Shown: positions 25,940 to 34,762, numbered from the stretch's first letter. The stretch: 38,539 nt of DNA from a bacterium (GCA_030649305.1 JAUSFV010000028.1:1-38539), one strand, 5' to 3'. A program made the numbers and translations. The notes: a model not told the origin generated them from the sequence alone.

Positions 25940-27130
25940 ATGACTTTAAAATCAGAACAGTTCACTCTTTTTTTATCTACACTTCTTCTTGTGGGTATAT
26001 TTTTTATAATTGCTTTGCCTGTGCTCGCGCAAGACGAAGATACTAGCATAGTTCAGTGCGGCGGACCCACCGAAGACCCGTGTACCATCTGTGATATTCC
26101 GGTTACGATTGACCGCCTTATTGATTACGTTATTAAAAACTTCGTTACGCCTGCCGCAATTTTGATGGTGATGGTTGGGGGGTTTATGATTTTGACGGCG
26201 GGGCCGTCTCCGCAAAGGGTGGAAACGGGAAAAAAAATACTTACAAGTACTCTTATCGGTATTTTGATTATTTTCTTTTCATGGATGATTGTAAATACAA
26301 TTTTGGTCGTTCTCGGAACCTCGCGGGGCGGGGTCGGCGGATTTTTGGGGATTGATGGAAAGTTTTTGCCGTGGAACGAACTTCAGTCAACGGGTGACGA
26401 GTGTATTCTTGGGGGTGGGTCGGTAACGACTTCGTCCGATACAACTGGCGGAGGCGGTACAGCGGGGGGTGGAACGACCGGGGGCGGCACGGTTAAGCCA
26501 CCGTCCGAGCCAACAAAATTTGTTTTATCAAGTAATGCGCAAGTCGGCGAGGGGGGGAGTTTCACGACGCCCGTTGCGGTTTATTCTTCAAAACAGGAGT
26601 GTGAAGCCGCGCGGGCCGCATTGCCATTATTACAAAGAGCGTCGATGACGTGCGATGAAACAAGAATTTCCCAGCTTCCGAAAGATATTCCAGAATATGC
26701 TCCATCGGGCGCGCTTACCGCGAAAGTTGCGCGCGATACTTTGGAAAAAAACAAAATTACGGTAAATCATCCAAATGAGTGCCCAGCGGGAACTCGTTAT
26801 CAAGACGTCGTCGGCAGCTGCACATCTCTTGAGGGTATATTGGGCTCAACCGTAAATGGTGTAATTGATTTTAAAAATGCGTGTAAATGTTCTGTCGAGG
26901 TTACGGGAGGAACCGAGCTTGGTCATACCGACGGACCCACCGGACATGCAAGCGGCCAGAAAATTGATCTCGATCGGAATGCGGCAATAGATAAATATAT
27001 TACTTCAAATTATACAAAAGACCCAAAAAAAAGAAGTGACGGAGCAACGCTCTATCGTAGTCCGACCGGAGTAGTTTTTGCCCAAGAGAGCAACCATTGG
27101 GATGTGAAGGGGTGGGATGTGCAGTTTTAA
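25940..27130 (+). CDS. T4SS-pilin-like TM region fused to a C-terminal M15-like peptidase domain
   Basis: Signal + two TM (FVTPAAILMVMVGGFMILTAGPSPQRVETGKKILTSTLIGILIIFFSWMIVNTIL), Gly/Thr linker, then GHTDGPTGHASGQKIDLDRN...NHWDVKGWDV with M15-like H...D...H spacing. Confidence 0.75.
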   Translation: MTLKSEQFTLFLSTLLLVGIFFIIALPVLAQDEDTSIVQCGGPTEDPCTICDIPVTIDRLIDYVIKNFVTPAAILMVMVGGFMILTAGPSPQRVETGKKILTSTLIGILIIFFSWMIVNTILVVLGTSRGGVGGFLGIDGKFLPWNELQSTGDECILGGGSVTTSSDTTGGGGTAGGGTTGGGTVKPPSEPTKFVLSSNAQVGEGGSFTTPVAVYSSKQECEAARAALPLLQRASMTCDETRISQLPKDIPEYAPSGALTAKVARDTLEKNKITVNHPNECPAGTRYQDVVGSCTSLEGILGSTVNGVIDFKNACKCSVEVTGGTELGHTDGPTGHASGQKIDLDRNAAIDKYITSNYTKDPKKRSDGATLYRSPTGVVFAQESNHWDVKGWDVQF

Positions 27131-27151
27131 CTTTTCTGCTATACTAAAAAA

Positions 27152-27523
27152 GTGGCAGGTTTTCTGGAAAAAATAGCGAAAATCCACAGCGCCTTGCTCA
27201 AGGCCGCGCTTTTTGTTATAATAGGATATAATGGCTTGATTGCGAGGGTTTCCGCGCAAGAAGTGACAAATCCGCTTGGGGATGACGTAACATCTTTCGC
27301 GGATGTACTTGAAAATATTGCCGATGAAGTAACCACGATTGCGCCCTATATTGCCGTGGTTTTCGTCATTGTGGCGGGCTTACAGTTTCTCTTTGCCGGA
27401 GAAAGCGAGGAAAAAATCAGAAAAGCCAAACAAACGCTCTGGTGGACGCTTATCGGTACGGCAATTTTGGTCGGGGCATCACTCCTCACGGATGCCGTGA
27501 TTAATACGGTTCGGGATCTATGA
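27152..27523 (+). CDS. T4SS pilin-like (VirB2/TrbC-type) two-TM protein
   Basis: IAPYIAVVFVIVAGLQFLFAGESEEKIRKAKQTLWWTLIGTAILVGASLL; GTG start. Confidence 0.75.
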   Translation: MAGFLEKIAKIHSALLKAALFVIIGYNGLIARVSAQEVTNPLGDDVTSFADVLENIADEVTTIAPYIAVVFVIVAGLQFLFAGESEEKIRKAKQTLWWTLIGTAILVGASLLTDAVINTVRDL

Positions 27524-27610
27524 GGTTGAAGCATGAAATATATTAAATTTGTCGTTAACAGAGATTTTAAATCATAAAAGGTCGAAGTAGAAAAAATATC
27601 TTACATTAGA

Positions 27611-27988
27611 ATGAAACAAAAAAGTTTACAAATCATATATTCTTCTTTGATGGTCGGCGTGCTTCTTTTGCCGATGGTAGCCGTTGCTCAAACAGGAAGC
27701 GATCTTCAAACGACGCTTGATAAATTTACGACATATGCTCTTCGTCTTATTAATTTTCTTTTGGTTCTCGCAACGCTCGTATTCTTGTGGGGTATTATAA
27801 AATACATTACCGCGGGAGGAGATGCCGCTAAGGTTAAAGAGGCGCGGACATACATTATTTGGGGGCTGGTAGCCCTTCTGGTTATGGGTGCGGTATGGGC
27901 GCTTGCAAGCTTTTTGCGGGAAAGCATCGGGCTTGAAGAAGACACTACAATACCGCAGGATATTTATAAACAGGGGTCAGTACAATAA
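27611..27988 (+). CDS. T4SS pilin-like two-TM protein, paralogue 2
   Basis: LINFLLVLATLVFLWGIIKYITAGGDAAKVKEARTYIIWGLVALLVMGAVWAL. Confidence 0.8.
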   Translation: MKQKSLQIIYSSLMVGVLLLPMVAVAQTGSDLQTTLDKFTTYALRLINFLLVLATLVFLWGIIKYITAGGDAAKVKEARTYIIWGLVALLVMGAVWALASFLRESIGLEEDTTIPQDIYKQGSVQ

Positions 27989-28019
27989 ATCGGGATTAAA
28001 AATTAAAAAATTAATCAAT

Positions 28020-28391
28020 ATGAATGTCAGAAAAATAAATACAATATCCCAGAAAATCTTTTTCTCCTCTTTTCTTTTATTGCTTCCTCTGCTTGTTGTC
28101 GCGCAATCGGGAGATTCGTTTGATACTACTATCACTAAATTTATCAATTATGCCCTGAGCGCTATTAATTTTCTCCTGGTGCTTGCTACGCTTGTTTTTC
28201 TTTGGGGCATCATCCGGTATGTAAGCGCGGGGGGGGATGCGGCAAAGGTTAAGGAGGCGCGGAGTTATATTTTGTGGGGTATCATCGGACTTGCTATCAT
28301 GGGGAGCGTGTGGGCGTTGATCCATTTTTTGGAAGATAATCTTGGAATTGGAACTGATGAGGAACAAACTATTCCTAAGTACGGTATTTAA
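28020..28391 (+). CDS. T4SS pilin-like two-TM protein, paralogue 3
   Basis: INFLLVLATLVFLWGIIRYVSAGGDAAKVKEARSYILWGIIGLAIMGSVWALI; start chosen at MNVRKIN. Confidence 0.8.
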   Translation: MNVRKINTISQKIFFSSFLLLLPLLVVAQSGDSFDTTITKFINYALSAINFLLVLATLVFLWGIIRYVSAGGDAAKVKEARSYILWGIIGLAIMGSVWALIHFLEDNLGIGTDEEQTIPKYGI

Positions 28392-28469
28392 TAACTAAAA
28401 TAGATATCCGGGCCTTTTTTTGCTGATATAGTCAATCGGCAAGAAAATGTGTTTCGGTAAGAAGAAAAA

Positions 28470-28844
28470 ATGTTTTCTACACTCAAAACTGACTTGCTCT
28501 CTTTCCGAATGAGCAAAAAGGCGATTACGACGCTTGGTGCGCTTTCGCAGCTTGCGTTTCCGCTAGTAGTGCTCGCGGATTTAAACGACACCATCGCGCA
28601 ATTTCAAGGGTATGCCCTGCAGGCGATTAATTTTTTGCTTGTGTTGGCGACACTCGTATTTTTGTGGGGAATTTTAAAATACATCACCGCCGGAGGAGAC
28701 GCTGCCAAGGTTGCGGAAGCCCGTTCCTATATTATCTGGGGGATTGTCGGGTTGGCGGTTATGGCATCCGTTTGGGCGATTATTAATTATCTGAAAGAAA
28801 CGCTTAATATTCAGGGGGGGGATAATACGATTCCGACCTACTAA
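28470..28844 (+). CDS. T4SS pilin-like two-TM protein, paralogue 4
   Basis: INFLLVLATLVFLWGILKYITAGGDAAKVAEARSYIIWGIVGLAVMASVWAII. Confidence 0.8.
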   Translation: MFSTLKTDLLSFRMSKKAITTLGALSQLAFPLVVLADLNDTIAQFQGYALQAINFLLVLATLVFLWGILKYITAGGDAAKVAEARSYIIWGIVGLAVMASVWAIINYLKETLNIQGGDNTIPTY

Positions 28845-28858
28845 ATACTGAAAATGAT

Positions 28859-28897
28859 AAAACAAAACGCTCCGATTTCGTCGGGGCGTTTTGTTTT
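28859..28897 (+). terminator. Rho-independent terminator
   Basis: aaacaaaacgctccgatttcgtcggggcgttttgtttt. Confidence 0.8.
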
Positions 28898-29023
28898 CCC
28901 CGAAAGTGGGCGTTAAGGTCTCGTCTCTCGCGGGCTAGCCCGTGCGTTTCGCACGAACGCCCTAGGGAGGCGAGACCTTGCGTGTGAATTGCAAGAAAAT
29001 AAGAAAAGTTTTATGATAGAAGT

Positions 29024-29338
29024 ATGAAAAAATTCCTTATCCATTCATATTTTTACATCCTCCCCGCGATTGTGTTGGCGCAGGAAAGCGACGAAACCGT
29101 TCAGACGCTTCTTGAGAAGATCTCCGTAGCAATAATCAATCCCATCATAAATCTTCTGCTTGTGGTGGCAACACTCGTATTTTTATGGGGCGTTATTCAG
29201 TATTCGCTTGCGGCAGACAGCCCCGATAAAGCAAAAAAGGCGCGGAGCCAAATCGTCTGGGGCATTGTAGGTCTTGCCGTTATGGCATCTGCCTGGTCGA
29301 TTGTGAATCTGATTGAGGATAGCCTTTTTGGCCTTTGA
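29024..29338 (+). CDS. T4SS pilin-like two-TM protein, paralogue 5
   Basis: INLLLVVATLVFLWGVIQYSLAADSPDKAKKARSQIVWGIVGLAVMASAWSIV. Confidence 0.78.
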   Translation: MKKFLIHSYFYILPAIVLAQESDETVQTLLEKISVAIINPIINLLLVVATLVFLWGVIQYSLAADSPDKAKKARSQIVWGIVGLAVMASAWSIVNLIEDSLFGL

Positions 29339-29359
29339 TGCGGCGCACATCTTGTTTTT

Positions 29360-29379
29360 GCCCCGATGAAAGTCGGGGC
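29360..29379 (+). terminator. Rho-independent terminator
   Basis: gccccgatgaaagtcggggc followed by gtttgattttt. Confidence 0.7.
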
Positions 29380-29462
29380 GTTTGATTTTTCTTGTTATTC
29401 TGTTATGCTTATGGTAATGTATTCTACATTCTACTTACTATTTTTTTAATTTTTTTTATCAT

Positions 29463-31283
29463 ATGAAATCACTCTCAAAAAATCTTCTCTACGTTCTTGT
29501 TATTTTTATGCTGATATCAGCCGCGTATTCGCTCGTCGCGAATCCTTTTAAAGAGGAGCAATCTATTTCGCTCTCGGAATTGGTTTTAAAAATCAACGCG
29601 GGCGAGGTGGAAAAAATTGATATCTCGGGCAATCGTCTGGAAATAACGCTGAAAAATAAAGACGTGCTGAAGGCGCAAAAAGAATTTGAAGCGGGGCTTT
29701 CCGAAACGCTTGCGAATTACGGAGTGAATCAGGAGGCGCTTCGCGCTGTCGCGGTTGAGGTCAAAGAAGACGGCGGATTTGCATTCTGGCTCGGGGCGCT
29801 CTTCCCTATTTTGGCGCCCATCCTTCTTATTGGGTTTTTCATTTGGTGGACGGCGCGCCAAGTCCAACGCGGCTCCATGCAGGCATTTACCTTCGGCCAA
29901 TCGCGGGCGCGGCTCGTTACTCCCGAAAATACCAAAGACCGCGTGATGTTTAAGGACGTTGCGGGAGCAAAAGAAGCAAAAGAAGAACTTTTGGAAATCG
30001 TTGATTTCTTAAAGAGTCCGAAAAAATTCTTTGATATCGGCGCTCGCATCCCGCGCGGGGTGCTTTTGATGGGAGCGCCGGGTACGGGAAAAACCATGCT
30101 TGCGAAAGCGGTTGCCGGTGAGGCAAGCGTTCCCTTTTATCAGATTTCTGGCTCCGAATTTGTTGAAATGTTTGTGGGGGTCGGGGCGTCGCGCGTGCGG
30201 GATTTATTCAAGCTTGCCAAAAAATCAGCTCCCGCGATCATTTTTATTGATGAAATTGACGCGGTTGGCAGGCATCGTGGCGCGGGACTTGGCGGGGGGC
30301 ATGATGAGCGTGAACAAACGCTCAATCAAATTTTGGTTGAGATGGACGGGTTTGAGACTGACGCTTCTCTTATTATTATGGCGGCAACCAATCGTCCCGA
30401 CGTGCTGGATCCCGCATTGCTTCGTCCGGGCCGATTTGACCGCCGCGTTATCCTTGATTTGCCCGACATCAATGACCGCGAGGCGATTCTGAAAATTCAT
30501 GCAAAAAATAAGCAGATGGAGCGTGATGTCGCTTTGCGTACGATTGCCGAGCGCACACCGGGATTTTCGGGTGCTGATTTGGCGAACATGGTCAATGAGG
30601 CCGCAATTCTTGCGGCGCGCGAGAATAAAAAAATTATTAGCCAATTGCATTTGATAAATTCTATAGAAAAAGTGATGCTTGGTCCCGAGCGCAAAAGTCA
30701 TCTGCTTTCGCCAAAAGAGAAAGAAATTTCTTCGTATCACGAAGCGGGGCATGCCTTGGTTGCGGCAAGCATTCCCGGCATGGATCCGGTGCATAAAATT
30801 TCAATTGTCTCGCGCGGGAAGGCGGCGGGGTATACCCTCAAGATTCCTTCGGAGGACCGGCATCTGCATTCGCGAACATACTTTTTGGGCGAGATCGCCG
30901 TGGCACTCGGCGGGTATGTCGCGGAAAAATTGGTGTTTGGCGACCTGACCACCGGAGCGTCGGATGATTTGCACAAGGCATCAGACATTGCGCGGAGCTT
31001 GGTGACACGCTACGGGATGTCGGAAAAATTAGGTCCCGCGGTGTTTGGCGGGGATGATCAGCTTGTGTTTCTTGGAAAAGAAATTTCCGCGGCAAAAAAC
31101 TATTCCGAAGAAATTGCGCGCACGATTGACGAGGAGGTGCGTTCCATCATTGATGGGGCGCACAAAAAAGCGCGCGAGATTCTCACAAAAAAGCGTCGCA
31201 AACTCGATGAGATTGCGAAGCGCCTGATTGAGCGTGAAACGATTGAACAGCACGATTTTCAGGTCATAATGGGGAAGGCTTGA
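29463..31283 (+). CDS. ftsH: ATP-dependent zinc metalloprotease FtsH
   Basis: [49 protein letters not shown] region, HEAGH zinc site. Confidence 0.97.
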   Translation: MKSLSKNLLYVLVIFMLISAAYSLVANPFKEEQSISLSELVLKINAGEVEKIDISGNRLEITLKNKDVLKAQKEFEAGLSETLANYGVNQEALRAVAVEVKEDGGFAFWLGALFPILAPILLIGFFIWWTARQVQRGSMQAFTFGQSRARLVTPENTKDRVMFKDVAGAKEAKEELLEIVDFLKSPKKFFDIGARIPRGVLLMGAPGTGKTMLAKAVAGEASVPFYQISGSEFVEMFVGVGASRVRDLFKLAKKSAPAIIFIDEIDAVGRHRGAGLGGGHDEREQTLNQILVEMDGFETDASLIIMAATNRPDVLDPALLRPGRFDRRVILDLPDINDREAILKIHAKNKQMERDVALRTIAERTPGFSGADLANMVNEAAILAARENKKIISQLHLINSIEKVMLGPERKSHLLSPKEKEISSYHEAGHALVAASIPGMDPVHKISIVSRGKAAGYTLKIPSEDRHLHSRTYFLGEIAVALGGYVAEKLVFGDLTTGASDDLHKASDIARSLVTRYGMSEKLGPAVFGGDDQLVFLGKEISAAKNYSEEIARTIDEEVRSIIDGAHKKAREILTKKRRKLDEIAKRLIERETIEQHDFQVIMGKA

Positions 31284-31423
31284 ACATTATTTTTGAAAGC
31301 ATCAAAAATCCCCTGCCGGATTTTTGATTCGCGAAATTGTCTTGGCTTGTCAACCCGCTCGCGATACTCGGGGTTGACAAGACCATACCCAAGACAATTT
31401 CAAGCGTTTCAAAAATGATGTTC
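31282..31423. repeat. Three-way-junction palindrome at the ftsH 3' end
   Basis: Outer gaacattatttttgaaagc/gcgtttcaaaaatgatgttc; arm 1 tcaaaaatcc/ggatttttga; arm 2 gaaattgtcttgg/ccaagacaatttc plus cttgtcaaccc/gggttgacaag. Confidence 0.85.
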
Positions 31424-31507
31424 TGCGCTTTGGGGTTTTCTGTTGGAATGGGTGCGTAGCTCAGCGGTTAGAGCCCCGAGCTTATACCTCGGTGGTTTTC
31501 TGGCCCG

Positions 31508-31613
31508 CCCCCACACTCAAATTTTCGGTCCGTAGCTCAATGGCAGAGCGCCAAGCTTATACCTTGGTGGTTCCTGGTTCGAGTCCAGGCGGACCGACGT
31601 TTGAGTGTGGGGG
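31508..31613. repeat. Perfect 14-bp inverted repeat bracketing the inner tRNA
   Basis: ccccccacactcaaa-type arm CCCCCACACTCAAA (31508-31521) and TTTGAGTGTGGGGG (31600-31613). Confidence 0.95.
31526..31597 (+). tRNA. Intact inner tRNA, anticodon TAT (Ile-type)
   Basis: CGGTCCG-TA-GCTC-AATGGCA-GAGC-G-CCAAG-CTTATAC-CTTGG-TGGTT-CCTGG-TTCGAGT-CCAGG-CGGACCG-A; all stems paired. Confidence 0.88.
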
Positions 31614-31640
31614 TGAAAATCCAGGCGCACCCAATTTTTT

Positions 31641-31844
31641 ATGGAAGGACTTCCGAAAATAAAATTGACCGAAGTGGAACAAAAAGCCCATGATGCGGCG
31701 GAAAAACGCCTCCGTATTTTGAATGAAGGCGCGGGAGAAAAAGCGGTTGCGGGCCTTAATCAATTTTTAGCAAATGAGGGTATAACCGAAGAAGAATGGA
31801 AGAAACAATCAGAGATGCGCGGACGGAAGAAAGAAAGAGGATAA
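31641..31844 (+). CDS. Small hypothetical protein
   Basis: 67 aa charged ORF directly after the nested tRNA locus. Confidence 0.45.
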   Translation: MEGLPKIKLTEVEQKAHDAAEKRLRILNEGAGEKAVAGLNQFLANEGITEEEWKKQSEMRGRKKERG

Positions 31845-31924
31845 GCGGAGTTGGTAGCTTCGACGCCCCGATGTTCTTGGGGGGTCGGAGTCCCGACCCC
31901 GAAGGGCGTCGGGATTGCGTAGCC

Positions 31925-31995
31925 GGGCCCATAGTGAAGCGGCATCACGCGTCCATGGCATGGATGAAGTCGGGGTTCGACTCCCCGTGGGTCCA
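31925..31995 (+). tRNA. tRNA-Ala (anticodon GGC)
   Basis: GGGCCCA-TA-GTGA-AGCGGCA-TCAC-G-CGTCC-ATGGCAT-GGATG-AAGTC-GGGG TTCGACT CCCC-type T-arm-TGGGTCC-A; carries the G3:U70 alanine identity pair. Confidence 0.93.
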
Positions 31996-32052
31996 AAAAT
32001 AAAAGGACTTCCTTGTGAGAAGTCCGTGCCGAAATCTTGTTAGGATTTTTGT

Positions 32053-32460
32053 CTATTTCCAGCTGATATGGAGATAGGTGCTATATCTTGTTTCATAGAA
32101 CATTGGGTCGCTTCCATGTGGTTCCATTGTTTCGTTTTCTATTTTGACAGCGAGCCCTTCTTTTTCTAGAAGTTCCCGCGTGTAATGCGCGAGATATTGG
32201 CACCAGCTTGGATATGATTTTTTCTCATGTACCATTATTGCAATTCGTATTTCCGATTTTCCATCAGCCGTTGCTTTGTGAGCTTCTTGCACACATTCGG
32301 TAAATAATGTTTTTGCGCGTTGTCTCATCTGTCGCCGCAGTTTTTTGTCTTCCATCTCCTTTTTTGTTTGAGCAACAACCTGTTTTTTTATAGTGCACTT
32401 CCGGCCATTCTCCGTTTTTTCTCGAAGGATATCAATCAACACTCGCTGCTTTTGGGGCAT
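32053..32460 (-). CDS. Orphan protein
   Basis: Start MPQKQRVLIDILREK at 32460 preceded by gggagg; TTGATT-N17-TATATA on the minus strand (32499-32527). Confidence 0.65.
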   Translation of the reverse strand: MPQKQRVLIDILREKTENGRKCTIKKQVVAQTKKEMEDKKLRRQMRQRAKTLFTECVQEAHKATADGKSEIRIAIMVHEKKSYPSWCQYLAHYTRELLEKEGLAVKIENETMEPHGSDPMFYETRYSTYLHISWK

Positions 32461-32536
32461 CTTTTTCCTCCCTTTTAGACCCATAATGAACTATCTGTTA
32501 TATAGCATATTAGCAAAAACAAATCAATTTTCTTTT

Positions 32537-32941
32537 ATGCGCGAAATTCACATCAAAACTATTTCTCATAACGAACAGCGCTACCCGACGACGGGTGATT
32601 ATTGGCGCGATACGAACGGGGTTGAGCAGGTTCGCGTTTCGGATGTCGGAAATCCCGACTACGAATTTTTAGTTGCTTTACACGAGCTTGTTGAGTGGTA
32701 TTTGACCGAGAAGCGCGGCATCAAAGAGGAAGATGTGAGTGCCTTTGATATTCAATTTGAAAAAGAAATTGAAGAAGGAAAACATCCGGAACATGCCGAG
32801 CCCGGCTTTGACCCGCGCGCGCCCTATATCAAAGAACATACCTTCGCGATAAAAATAGAAAAAGAAATTGCAGAAGAGCTCGGTATTGATTGGGAGAAAT
32901 ATTCAGAACGTCTGCAAGAATTGTATGGTGAAAAAGGATAA
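32537..32941 (+). CDS. Hypothetical protein with HExxE motif
   Basis: MREIHIKTISHNEQRYPTTGDYWRDTNGVEQVRVSD...VALHELVEWYLTEKRGI. Confidence 0.7.
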   Translation: MREIHIKTISHNEQRYPTTGDYWRDTNGVEQVRVSDVGNPDYEFLVALHELVEWYLTEKRGIKEEDVSAFDIQFEKEIEEGKHPEHAEPGFDPRAPYIKEHTFAIKIEKEIAEELGIDWEKYSERLQELYGEKG

Positions 32942-32943
32942 GG

Positions 32944-32975
32944 AAAAACGCTCCAACCGAGGTCGGAGCGTTTTT
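32944..32975 (+). terminator. Rho-independent terminator
   Basis: aaaaacgctccaaccgaggtcggagcgttttt. Confidence 0.82.
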
Positions 32976-33002
32976 ATGATTGATATATTGAAGATGACGG
33001 AT

Positions 33003-33629
33003 TTATAGAGGATTTTGAAATGAAGATGGATGTGGTGTTTCCGGCTGAGGTTCTTGGGGTTCGGCGGAGAAGAGTTTCTTTACGAGTGGCGTTGCGATTG
33101 TCCCCGAAACCATGAGGACGGTTGTGGTAATGAGGAATCGAAAATATCCTTCGCTATAGTCAAATCGAGCGTTCAGGACAAGGTTGGCGAGAAGGGCTGC
33201 TGTGATGGTGATGAAAAAGATCGTTCCTATCACGACACCTTGTACCGCCGGATGATTCGCGAGTGTTTTTAGTAACAATGAACTGTGTGCGAGAGCAAAT
33301 GAGAAAATCAGGAGGACGAGGGTCGTTTTTGCTTGTCCGTGGTTCCATTCCCAGTTTTGAGACCAGATGAGATTGAGGGTCATAAGGGTACCGAGTGCGG
33401 CGATGATAAATCCCGAGTTTGTGACCACCTCAAAATGGCTCCATCCCTTTTCTTTGAAGCCGGTGGTTGCAAAAGAGAAAAAGCTGTAGGTGCCGATGGT
33501 GAGGGTGGTGAGCAGTACTCGCAGTGTGAATTCATCGAACATTCCGAAAAGAAAAAGGCCTACTACATAGAGCGTGGAAATTGAAAGTGCTCCGATACCG
33601 GCCCAGAGAAGACCCTTGCGGAAATCCAT
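33003..33629 (-). CDS. Multi-TM membrane protein
   Basis: 208 aa with about six hydrophobic segments; SD cggagg before ATG. Confidence 0.7.
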   Translation of the reverse strand: MDFRKGLLWAGIGALSISTLYVVGLFLFGMFDEFTLRVLLTTLTIGTYSFFSFATTGFKEKGWSHFEVVTNSGFIIAALGTLMTLNLIWSQNWEWNHGQAKTTLVLLIFSFALAHSSLLLKTLANHPAVQGVVIGTIFFITITAALLANLVLNARFDYSEGYFRFLITTTVLMVSGTIATPLVKKLFSAEPQEPQPETPHPSSFQNPL

Positions 33630-33775
33630 TGTTTTTCCTCCGATCCTTACGATTGAGTAATTGTAAAAGTTCGCTTTTCTATGTTAGGAGATGGCCCTCG
33701 GGTTGTCAAATTGCGCTGTGCACATCTTCTTTGTTTTTTGCGGGGTGTTATACTTTAAGTAACACAAACAATCGC

Positions 33776-33849
33776 GAACAGCGACGAACAGTCGCGAACA
33801 GCGCGGGCTGTTGGCGTCTGTTCGTGTGAAGTGCTGTTCGCGTCTGTTA
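33776..33849. repeat. (R)AACAG/CTGTTY mirror array, copy 4
   Basis: gaacag-4-gaacag-4-gaacag...ctgttg-4-ctgttc...ctgttc-4-ctgtta, ending 7 nt before the CorA ATG. Confidence 0.88.
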
Positions 33850-33856
33850 GTGAACA

Positions 33857-34762
33857 ATGGCTACTCAACTCATCAAAGAAAACGGCATTGTGTGGTTGCA
33901 CGCGACGAAACCATCGCCAAGAGATTTTGAGGCAATTCAGCGCGTATTTCGCTTTCACCCGCTTATTATGGAAGAGATTGCGTCCCCCACGCGCCAGCCT
34001 ACTATTGAGGATTATCGAGACCACTTTTTACTGATACTGCACTTTCCTATCATTTATCCTTCTAGCGAGATGAATACGATTGCTGAGGTTGATTTTCTCG
34101 TTTCAAAAAAATCGCTTGTGACGGTTGTGTATCAGGATATGCCGCGGCTTGAGGATTTTTTCAAGCAATACCGGACTTCGTTTCCGGAAGATGCGCGCGA
34201 CCCCGGGCTTCTTCTTTATCGCGTTATTGAGTATCTCCTGCGCGGGGTTATTCCTGATCTTGAGCAGGTGGCGGATGAAATTGACCGTATTGAGGGGGCG
34301 ATTTTTGACCGGCAGGACTGGGAGTTGGTTGAGGAGATTTCAAATCTGCGCCGCGACATCGTGGATTTGCGCCGCACCATGCTGCCTCAGCAGACAGCAC
34401 TCGACCTGCTTCCGCATGTTGCTTCCCGTCTTTTCGGGAAAGACGTAGAGCCCTATTTCGTGGATATTCTGAAGATCACGAGAAAAATTTTTGGGGTATT
34501 GGACAGCTACAAAGAAACAACAGATGTATTGCACGAAACAATTCAGTCGCTTCTCTCCAACAGGATTTCGAGCATTGTGTCGGTCCTTACGATTTTTTCT
34601 GCGATTATTTTGCCGATAAATTTTCTCGCGTCCATCTGGGGCATGAACCATCAGTTTTTGCCGCTTCGCGACGGGCCGTATGATTTTTGGGTTGTGATGG
34701 GCATCATGGCCGCGATTGTCGGGGGGCTTTTGTGGATTTTCCGTCGCAAGCGATGGCTGTAG
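33857..34762 (+). CDS. corA: CorA-family divalent cation transporter
   Basis: C-terminal two-TM with SIWGMNHQFLPL (GMN motif); ILPINFLASIWGMN. Confidence 0.92.
   Translation: MATQLIKENGIVWLHATKPSPRDFEAIQRVFRFHPLIMEEIASPTRQPTIEDYRDHFLLILHFPIIYPSSEMNTIAEVDFLVSKKSLVTVVYQDMPRLEDFFKQYRTSFPEDARDPGLLLYRVIEYLLRGVIPDLEQVADEIDRIEGAIFDRQDWELVEEISNLRRDIVDLRRTMLPQQTALDLLPHVASRLFGKDVEPYFVDILKITRKIFGVLDSYKETTDVLHETIQSLLSNRISSIVSVLTIFSAIILPINFLASIWGMNHQFLPLRDGPYDFWVVMGIMAAIVGGLLWIFRRKRWL

Larger units (their letters stand above)
31450..31633 (+). tRNA. Interrupted outer tRNA, anticodon loop CTTATAC (TAT, Ile-type), T-arm split by a ~110-nt insert carrying a second tRNA
   Basis: 5' GGGTGCG-TA-GCTC-AGCGGTTA-GAGC-C-CCGAG-CTTATAC-CTCGG-...TCTGG; 3' AAAAT-CCAGG-CGCACCC-A. 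Acceptor GGGTGCG/CGCACCC is 7/7 paired. The remaining T-loop lacks TTC, so function is uncertain. Confidence 0.6.

Noticed and set aside
31450-31633. Classic self-splicing group I intron in a tRNA
   Set aside because: Insert is only ~110 nt, sits in the T-arm rather than the anticodon loop, and consists of an inverted repeat plus a complete tRNA; no group I core seen.
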